From contig JAPLTR010000248.1 in NCBI GenBank assembly GCA_026398065.1, positions 1-46,118 on the forward strand: DNA of 46,118 bases, written 5' to 3'. Below, piece by piece: positions 39,927 to 46,118 of this stretch. The DNA comes from Verrucomicrobiota bacterium. Its GTDB lineage: Bacteria > Verrucomicrobiota > Verrucomicrobiia > Opitutales > Opitutaceae. Made by a program: the position numbers and the translations under genes. A model generated the notes under the pieces. The model did not search any database, was not told the origin of the DNA, and saw nothing but the letters and a program-made list of their open reading frames with translations. Each line of letters starts with the position of its first letter. The first letter of the stretch is position 1.

Positions 39927-40811
39927 ATGAAACGACGAAAGATCGGTCTGCTCGTCGCGCTCGCGTTCCTGAGCTGGCTGCCGCGCATCGGGGCGGCCGA
40001 GCCGTTTTTCTTCATTCAATTGAGCGACCCGCAGATGGGAATGTTCAATGACAACAAGGATTTTGCGCAGGATGCCGCCAATTTCGAATTCGCGGTGACG
40101 GCCGTCAACCGGCTGCACCCGGCCTTCGTCGTCGTCACCGGCGACCTCGTGAACAAGAGTGGCGATGCGGCGCAGATTGCCGAGTACCGCCGGATATTGG
40201 GCAAGATCGACCCGTCGATCCCGGTCCACTCGATGGCGGGCAATCACGATGTCGGCAACATGCCGACGCCCGCGACGATCGCGGCCTACACGCAGGCCAT
40301 CGGCCCCGACCACTACACGTTTCGCCATCAGGGCCTCGCGGGGATCGTGCTCAACTCGACTGTCATCCACACCCCGCAACAGGTCACCGAGCAGCTCAGG
40401 GAGCAGGATCGCTGGCTCCGGGCCGAACTCGCGCGGGCCAAGGCGGAGGGTGCGGCGCACATCGTCGTGTTTCAGCATCACCCGTGGTTCATCGCGAAGG
40501 CGGACGAGCCGGACCAGTATTTCAACATCCCGCTCGTGCGGCGCACCGAGCACCTCGCGCTCTTTCGCGAATTCGGCGTGCGCTACCTGTTTTGCGGGCA
40601 CTATCACCGCAACGCCGAGGGGCGCGACGGGGACTTGCAGAACATCACCACGGGACCGGTGGGCAAACCGCTCGGCGGGGCGAAATCCGGTTTCCGCGTC
40701 GCCATCGTGCGCGACAACGTGATCGAGCACCGTTACTACGAGCTCGGCGAACTGCCGACCAAGATCGAGCTCACGCCGCCCGCGGAGAAGACGCCGGCGG
40801 CGAAAAAGTAA
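39927..40811 (+). CDS. Secreted calcineurin-like metallophosphoesterase
   Basis: 294 aa with signal peptide (GLLVALAFLSWLPRIGAAE). Metal-ligand motifs are QLSDPQMG, VVTGDLVNK, MAGNHDVGN, VFQHHPWF and FCGHYHRN. Close in style to purple-acid/CpdA-type phosphoesterases. Ends in a short Pro/Ala/Lys tail; co-oriented with the EEP hydrolase. Confidence 0.9.
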   Translation: MKRRKIGLLVALAFLSWLPRIGAAEPFFFIQLSDPQMGMFNDNKDFAQDAANFEFAVTAVNRLHPAFVVVTGDLVNKSGDAAQIAEYRRILGKIDPSIPVHSMAGNHDVGNMPTPATIAAYTQAIGPDHYTFRHQGLAGIVLNSTVIHTPQQVTEQLREQDRWLRAELARAKAEGAAHIVVFQHHPWFIAKADEPDQYFNIPLVRRTEHLALFREFGVRYLFCGHYHRNAEGRDGDLQNITTGPVGKPLGGAKSGFRVAIVRDNVIEHRYYELGELPTKIELTPPAEKTPAAKK

Positions 40812-40847
40812 CGCAGCGGGACGATGAGGCGACCGGCGCGCCGTCGT

Positions 40848-42140
40848 TCAGGCGGGTGATGGGTGCTTCCACGGCGCGCGGTAGTCGCGCCGGAGGAGCT
40901 TGGCCGCTTCGGGGTGGCCGACGATCTGTTCCGTCCTGGCATCCCACGTGAGCTTGGCGCCGACCTCGTAGGAGATCATCGCCAGCTTCACGACGGTCGT
41001 CGAAAGGTGCGCCTCCTCGATGGAGCAGCTGGCGGGCCGGCGCGTGCGCACGGCCTCGAGGAAGTCCGCCATGTGCAACAGACCCATGTCGGCCTTGGCT
41101 TCGGTGACCTTGCGCTCGGCCTTCTTGCCGCGCGGCGTGAAGGTCCACTGGTTGTCGCTGACGAAGACGGTGCCTTTTTCGCCGTAGAAAAAAATGCCGT
41201 TGTTGGTCTCGGGCGCGTATTCCTCGGCGCCCCACATGCGGTGCCGCCAGGTGACCGGGCAGCGGTCGAACTCCCACTGCACGGCGAGGGTGTCGGGCGT
41301 CGTGATTTTCCCCTTCAGTTGATAGAGACCGCCCGCCGCGGAGACGGTGCGCGGGGCGGTTTCGCCGAGGATCATGCGCGTCGCGTCGAGCAAGTGGATG
41401 CCCCAGTCGTACAGGTGGCCCTGGCCGCTGGTCTTTTCCTGCCGCCAGTTCTTGTGGCCCACCTGCGGGCTGTAGGGGATGAGCGGGCCCGGGCCGCACC
41501 AGAGGTCCCAGTCGAGGGTGGCGGGCGGCGGCTGGGGCGCGGTGCTGAGCGTGCCGTTGTTGGTATGGATCTGGGCCTCGGCCTGCACGATCCGGCCCAG
41601 GTGGCCGTCGGCGATGAACTGTCGCACGGCCTGGTACGCGGGGCTCTGCCGGCGCTGGAAACCGATCTGCACGATGCGCCCGCTCTTCGCGACCGCGTCG
41701 ACCATCGCCCGGCCCTCGCGCACGTCGTAAAACAGCGGCTTCTCGCAATACACATCGAGCCCGCGCTTCACGGCGGCGATCAACTGCAGGGCGTGCCAGT
41801 GCGGCTGGGTGCCAATGATCACGGCTTCGAGGCCGGGGGTGGCGAGCATCTCCTCGTAGAGTTTGAAGGTTTTCGGCCGCGAGCCCTGGGTCTTTTCGAC
41901 CTCGGCGGCGCTTTTCTCGAGGTGGTCGCTATCGACGTCGCACAGCGCGACGATCTCAACGCCACCGGCCTTGAACGCGGCGTTGACGTCGACCATGCCG
42001 TACCAGCCGCAGCCGATGAGGCCGAGTTTCACCTTCCGTGCGGTGCTCGGGGCCGGGGTGACTTGGGCGCGGAGCTGGGAGAGGGCGGCGGCACCGGCGG
42101 TGACCGCGCCGAGGAACTGGCGGCGATTGAGGGGTAGCAT
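40848..42140 (-). CDS. Exported Gfo/Idh/MocA-family oxidoreductase
   Basis: 430 aa from ATG 42140 with Tat signal NRRQFLGAVTAGAAA. NAD-binding GLIGCGWYGMVDVNAAF, then the family EKP motif in DVYCEKPLF and the C-terminal substrate domain (HLYDWGIHLLDATRMILGE). Such exported members are abundant in Verrucomicrobia and Planctomycetes and act on sugars. A longer upstream frame exists but the Tat signal fixes the start. Confidence 0.9.
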   Translation of the reverse strand: MLPLNRRQFLGAVTAGAAALSQLRAQVTPAPSTARKVKLGLIGCGWYGMVDVNAAFKAGGVEIVALCDVDSDHLEKSAAEVEKTQGSRPKTFKLYEEMLATPGLEAVIIGTQPHWHALQLIAAVKRGLDVYCEKPLFYDVREGRAMVDAVAKSGRIVQIGFQRRQSPAYQAVRQFIADGHLGRIVQAEAQIHTNNGTLSTAPQPPPATLDWDLWCGPGPLIPYSPQVGHKNWRQEKTSGQGHLYDWGIHLLDATRMILGETAPRTVSAAGGLYQLKGKITTPDTLAVQWEFDRCPVTWRHRMWGAEEYAPETNNGIFFYGEKGTVFVSDNQWTFTPRGKKAERKVTEAKADMGLLHMADFLEAVRTRRPASCSIEEAHLSTTVVKLAMISYEVGAKLTWDARTEQIVGHPEAAKLLRRDYRAPWKHPSPA

Positions 42141-42237
42141 AACGGGGAGCTTCCACGTCCGCCGCAGGACGAAAAGGCAAAAGCGCCGGGCCTCGCCCGC
42201 CTTGACCTCGGCACGACCCGGGCCCCAACTCGGGTGC

Positions 42238-42486
42238 ATGACCGACCTACCCGCCGACGAGCAGACTTTCCTCAAGGACCTCGTGAAAAGCGCGCGCCAG
42301 AAGCACCACCATGTCAAATGGACCGACCGGGACGGCTCGGAGCGGGTGACCGTGCTCAGCCAGCCCGAGGTGGTCCGGGTGGCGACGATCGCCCATCGGC
42401 TGGGGATTTCGAAGCCCGAGCTGCTGCGGCAGGCGGCGCACATCCCGGTGACGAAGCCGCCGGCGCCGCCGGCCGCTGGCCCCTGA
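42238..42486 (+). CDS. Small protein of unknown function
   Basis: 82 aa beginning MTDLPADEQTFLKDLVKSAR, with a HHHVKWTDRDGSERVTVLS stretch and a helical IAHRLGISKPELLRQAA segment that looks HTH-like. The tail is Pro/Ala-rich. Divergent from the oxidoreductase. No family recognised. Confidence 0.5.
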   Translation: MTDLPADEQTFLKDLVKSARQKHHHVKWTDRDGSERVTVLSQPEVVRVATIAHRLGISKPELLRQAAHIPVTKPPAPPAAGP

Positions 42487-42655
42487 AAAGTACCTCCCGG
42501 CGGGATTTGTGTCGCGGTATCCCGGGGTGTTTGCCTTAGCGGTCCGGCCCGCATTGAAATAATTATTCGACTGGCGTTGGCGGACCGCACCCGCATTTTC
42601 GACACGCAATCGTTACCCGCCCCGCCTTGCCGACGCCACCCCCGGTCGTCTGTGA

Positions 42656-42669
42656 TGTAAACGTTATCT
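42656..42669 (+). promoter_or_regulatory. Possible LacI-type operator upstream of the TonB receptor
   Basis: TGTAAACGTTATCT resembles the palindromic LacI-family site TGTAAACGTTTACA in 10 of 14 positions and lies 23 nt before the receptor ATG. Weak, position-supported only. Confidence 0.25.
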
Positions 42670-42691
42670 TTACCCTCGGCTTTACCCTCCC

Positions 42692-45600
42692 ATGACCCAA
42701 CACCCTGCAACCCTGCATCGCACCTCTTCGCTGCCGAAGGGGCTCATCCAAGCCGCGCTCTGTGCGGTTTTGTCGTTATCCACCGGAGTCGTTTCCACGC
42801 GCGTTCTGGCCGCGGATACCGCCGCCGCCTCAACCGGCATCATCTCCGGCAACGTGACCAACAAGACGACCGGTAACGGGCTGATTGGCGCCAAAGTGGA
42901 GATTCCCGCGCTCAACCTCAGCACCTTCGTCGACAACACCGGCCGTTACCTGCTCAACGCTCCGGCGGGCGCGCATGAACTTGTCGTCACCTACACCGGT
43001 CTCGACACCCAGCGGGTCACCCTGACGATCACGCCCGGCAGCCCTGCGGTGCGCGATTTCGTGATGACCAGCGATGTGCTGATGCTCGATGCCTTCAAGG
43101 TCTCCAGCGAGAAGGAAGGCCTCTCCGCCGCGCTCACGCGGCAGCGCAATGCCGAGAATCTGAAGAGCGTCGCGTCGATGGACGCCCTCACCGATTTGCC
43201 GAATATGAACGCGACGGAGCTCGCCATCCGGCTGCCCGGAGTGACGTTCGCCGATCCGGGCGACGAAGTCGTCGAGCAGATCAGCGTCCGCGGCATGGGC
43301 GCCGGCACGACGTCCATCATGATCGATGGCGGCGGCATGTCTTCGTTCAGTGCACAGGGTCGCAACACGCGCATGACGGCCTTCACCGGCGCAATGTTTG
43401 AGTCGCTGGAGCTCACGAAAGGCCAGCGGCCCGATATGCCCGTGGATTCGCTCGGCGGCAGTGTGAATTTCAAGACGCGTTCGCCTCTCTCCATGCGCGA
43501 AAAGCGCCGCGTGGTCTTTAACAGCCAGATTCGGATGGCGCCATGGTTCACCGAGCAGGTGCCGATCCGCGAAGCGCGGCGTACGCACGGACTGTTCAAC
43601 GCCCAATACACGGAGAAATTCGCGATCTTCGGTGCTGAGCGTGAAAATCTCGCCGTGTCGGTGAATGCCTTCTACAGCGAAAACGCCTTTGGTTATTTCC
43701 AGACGAACCGCGACTTCCAGCAGACTGCCAGCCAGCCGGCTTATCTCTGGGACTACCGCACGCGGGATAATTTCAACATCCGCAAGCAGCGCAGCATCAG
43801 CAGCAAGTGGGACTATCGCCTGACGCAAAACGATCTGATCAAGATCAATATCGTTGCGAACAACGCTCCCGAGCCGATGCGCCGTCAGTATAACCAGCGC
43901 GCCTTTGCCGGCAGCCAGACGACCGTGCCCAACGCGACGAACTCGGGCGTGGTGCCGGGCTTCACGGATCGCATCACGGTCGTGCGCGCGGTTCCGACCG
44001 CCGCCAACGCCAACTCCGGCACCACCGCCCCCGCGCTTATCGATCAGGGCACGACCAACATCAACCGTGACCAGCGTCTGCGCCACCTCGACGTGGGCGG
44101 CGAACACAAATGGGGACCCGTTGAAGCAGACTGGGCGGCTCTCTGGAGCCGCACCCGCTACCGCTATCTCGGCAACGAGGCGTCGCTGACCAACCGCATT
44201 GGTAATGTGCCCTTTGTCGGTCCCAACGGGCGTAACAATAGTGTGTCCGGCACTGCCGCCAGCCCCCTCGACAATATCGTCGGCCCCGGCGGCGAGACCG
44301 GCGTGGGCTGGATCATCGATCGCACGCAGTCCGATCTCTATCCGCGCTTCATCCAGAATGGCGGCTTGGATTTCACCAATCCGAAAAACTGGCGCCCCAC
44401 GGTGAACGGCCTCTCCACTCAGGCGGGCAATCTCGACGTCGACTTGATCCGCGAATTGCGTGGCAACGTCAAATACCGGCTGCCGGTCTTTGAGAACTAC
44501 CCCACTTTCCTCAAAGTCGGTTACTCGATTCGCGACCACAACGTCGAACTCTATCGGCAAAACCGCCGCTGGAGCTACATCGGCCGGGACGCATTGCCGA
44601 ACGACCCGTCGATTCTCACCTGGGACAATGTCAAGACTGGCCGCAACCTTCCGTATTGGGAAGGCGCCCAGTTCTTCAACAACAGCAAGCTCGTCGACCC
44701 GACGCTCTGGCAGGAGGACCTCTATGAATTCTACCGCAACCGCCTGGCCTCCAGCGTCCGCACGCACGAGATCATCACCGGATACTATGCCATGCTCAAT
44801 GGCCGGTTCGGCCGCTTCGGTTACTTGGGCGGCGTCCGCCACGAGGATACCGACACCATCGGCTACCTGAACGTTCGCTCGCGCACGCTCACCACCGTCG
44901 CGCAGCAGACCGCCGACCCGGAGGGCTCCGCGCTGAAGGACTACAACAATCCCACCCGGAATGAAGGTGAATACGGCCAGAACTTCCCCAGTCTCCACAC
45001 TTGGTATGACTTGACGCCCAATCTCAAGCTGCGTGGTTCATGGAGCACCGGCATGGCCCGGCCCTCGCTCGCCAACGCGGTGACGACCCTCTCCATCAAC
45101 GAAACCGCTCAGCAAGTCACCTTCGGAAATCCCGCCCTCAAGCCGACCCGTTCCAGGAACTGGGACTTCGCGCTGGAATACAGCTTCGGCAACGGGAGCT
45201 ACGCCAAGTTGGGCTGGTTTCACAAGCGGATCGACGACTACATCCGCAGCGGGCAGTCGATCGGCACCGTCGGAATCGGAGCCGACAACGGCTTTAACGG
45301 CCAGTATGAAGGCTACGAGATCCTCGCCAATTCTAACGCCGGTTCCGCCTTCACGCAGGGCTGGGAGTTCGAATATCTCCAGCAGTTTCGCTTTCTGCCC
45401 GGTTTGCTGAGAACCCTTCGTCTTTCGACAAATTTCTCGAAGATCATGGCGCATGGCGACTACGGCACTCCGGGCGTTTACCTGAAGACTCAGGACGTGA
45501 ACGGCTTCATTCCTTTCACGGCCAACGCGACCCTGAGCTGGGACTACCGGAAGTTCGGCACGTCGGTCAGCTGGAACTACACCGACGCCAGCATCCGCGG

Positions 45601-45823
45601 CGCCTACAACGTCTCGGCCCCCTCGCGCAACCGCTACATGCTGCCCCGCGATTTGGTTAACTTGAATCTCCGGTATCAGCTGCCGCGCAATGTCACGATC
45701 AACTTCGGCGTTCAAAACCTGTTCAACGAGCCGCAGCGTTACTACCGCTCCGTGCAGGATCAGATGGAGACCTTCCTGATTCAGGGCACGACGATCACGG
45801 GCGCGATCGAAGGTCGCTTCTAA
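42692..45823 (+). CDS. TonB-dependent outer-membrane receptor
   Basis: 1043 aa with signal peptide (residues about 15-40). An N-terminal carboxypeptidase-regulatory-like domain follows (GIISGNVTNKTTGNGLIGAKVE, YLLNAPAGAHELVVTY). The plug (about 160-265) contains LPGVTFADPGDEVVEQISVRG and DSLGGSVNFKTRSPL. The 22-strand barrel ends in an aromatic residue (GAIEGRF). This is the typical Verrucomicrobial receptor for glycan or chelate uptake. A strong terminator follows. Confidence 0.93.
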   Translation: MTQHPATLHRTSSLPKGLIQAALCAVLSLSTGVVSTRVLAADTAAASTGIISGNVTNKTTGNGLIGAKVEIPALNLSTFVDNTGRYLLNAPAGAHELVVTYTGLDTQRVTLTITPGSPAVRDFVMTSDVLMLDAFKVSSEKEGLSAALTRQRNAENLKSVASMDALTDLPNMNATELAIRLPGVTFADPGDEVVEQISVRGMGAGTTSIMIDGGGMSSFSAQGRNTRMTAFTGAMFESLELTKGQRPDMPVDSLGGSVNFKTRSPLSMREKRRVVFNSQIRMAPWFTEQVPIREARRTHGLFNAQYTEKFAIFGAERENLAVSVNAFYSENAFGYFQTNRDFQQTASQPAYLWDYRTRDNFNIRKQRSISSKWDYRLTQNDLIKINIVANNAPEPMRRQYNQRAFAGSQTTVPNATNSGVVPGFTDRITVVRAVPTAANANSGTTAPALIDQGTTNINRDQRLRHLDVGGEHKWGPVEADWAALWSRTRYRYLGNEASLTNRIGNVPFVGPNGRNNSVSGTAASPLDNIVGPGGETGVGWIIDRTQSDLYPRFIQNGGLDFTNPKNWRPTVNGLSTQAGNLDVDLIRELRGNVKYRLPVFENYPTFLKVGYSIRDHNVELYRQNRRWSYIGRDALPNDPSILTWDNVKTGRNLPYWEGAQFFNNSKLVDPTLWQEDLYEFYRNRLASSVRTHEIITGYYAMLNGRFGRFGYLGGVRHEDTDTIGYLNVRSRTLTTVAQQTADPEGSALKDYNNPTRNEGEYGQNFPSLHTWYDLTPNLKLRGSWSTGMARPSLANAVTTLSINETAQQVTFGNPALKPTRSRNWDFALEYSFGNGSYAKLGWFHKRIDDYIRSGQSIGTVGIGADNGFNGQYEGYEILANSNAGSAFTQGWEFEYLQQFRFLPGLLRTLRLSTNFSKIMAHGDYGTPGVYLKTQDVNGFIPFTANATLSWDYRKFGTSVSWNYTDASIRGAYNVSAPSRNRYMLPRDLVNLNLRYQLPRNVTINFGVQNLFNEPQRYYRSVQDQMETFLIQGTTITGAIEGRF

Positions 45824-45869
45824 TCGGGGACGCGCTGTTCGGGCGGAGATCGCCCGATTCATCCTCTCA

Positions 45870-45902
45870 AGCCGCGGCGCACACGCGCCGCGGCTTTTTT
45901 GT
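45870..45902 (+). terminator. Terminator of the TonB receptor
   Basis: AGCCGCGGCGC, loop ACAC, GCGCCGCGGCT, then T6: an 11-bp perfect stem. Confidence 0.93.
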
Positions 45903-45929
45903 GCCTGCCGGACGGCAGCGAGGTTTGAG

Positions 45930-46118
45930 TCAGCGGAGCGGTTTCGCCGCCAAGGCGGGGTTCAACTCCCGCAACGCGTCCGCCGCGATCCACCGTGCGG
46001 CGCGCGAATCCAGTTTTCCGATACGCCTCGCCTCGGCGATCGCGGCGCGGCGGAGGGCGGGGTTGCGCTTGCCAATCTGGCGCAGCGCCCAGTTGACGGC
46101 TTTCTTCACGAAATTCCG
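45930..46118 (-). CDS. DNA alkylation repair protein (5'-partial)
   Basis: Open minus-strand frame reaching the window edge; last 62 residues plus stop. The visible beginning RNFVKKAVNWALRQIGKRN and the following HEAT-like helices match the C-terminal part of AlkD-like DNA alkylation repair enzymes. Convergent with the TonB receptor gene. Confidence 0.75.
   Translation of the reverse strand, partial: RNFVKKAVNWALRQIGKRNPALRRAAIAEARRIGKLDSRAARWIAADALRELNPALAAKPLR

Overview
The window is high-GC, densely coded DNA that most resembles a Verrucomicrobium of the Opitutaceae type. The signs are many ATGA/GTGA start-stop overlaps, a TonB-dependent receptor with a carboxypeptidase-regulatory-like N-terminus, several secreted carbohydrate-active proteins, a Tat-type Gfo/Idh/MocA oxidoreductase, and dispersed GC-rich palindromes. 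The lineage is an inference from gene style; no rRNA is present to fix it.

Layout. (1) 1-9330: the 3' part of a respiratory complex I operon, nuoI(partial)-H-J-K-L-M-M-N, with two tandem NuoM genes. It is followed by a small membrane protein gene and gnd (6-phosphogluconate dehydrogenase). (2) 11543-12390: a gene-free stretch with three clusters of degenerate 10-bp repeats. (3) 12395-13684: two small toxin-antitoxin-like pairs, DUF433/DUF5615-type and antitoxin/PIN; the PIN gene carries a premature TAG. (4) 13711-14622: a LysR regulator. (5) 15221-21000: the outstanding region. A perfect 22-bp inverted repeat flanks an array in which I find 31 tRNA genes covering all 20 amino acids. In every one of the 31 the T-loop has G where elongator tRNAs normally have U55. 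Inside the array lie four tandem Y-RNA-like genes and directly after them rsr (Ro60/TROVE). One tRNA-Arg gene is interrupted in its D-loop by about 88 nt. (6) 21084-25014: HNH nuclease, FliA-like sigma factor, a 59-aa ORF, a 221-aa protein of unknown family and rtcB (RNA ligase), closed by a terminator. (7) 25281-37342: a small membrane protein, an MsbA-like ABC exporter, then a saccharide-related run: (alpha/alpha)-barrel-like secreted protein, GH84 N-acetylglucosaminidase, OGA-HAT-like acetyltransferase, DegT aminotransferase, a broken PTS EIIC, a secreted lyase-like protein, and a ferritin-like protein. (8) 37504-46118: sialate-O-acetylesterase-like protein, a secreted EEP-family hydrolase, a secreted metallophosphoesterase, an exported Gfo/Idh/MocA oxidoreductase, a small protein, a TonB-dependent receptor, and a partial DNA alkylation repair gene.

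Working model for region 5-6 (inference): a conditional RNA-maintenance island. Ro60 with Y RNAs (RNA quality control) and RtcB (religation of 2',3'-cyclic-phosphate/5'-OH breaks, as left by anticodon nucleases) are physically joined to a complete, structurally divergent replacement tRNA set, with a sigma factor and an HNH nuclease as candidate control or mobility genes. Ro60/Y-RNA/RtcB operons are known in bacteria, and large tRNA arrays are known on phages and plasmids. The combination here with a uniformly U55-less full tRNA set looks new to me and is the main item to follow up.
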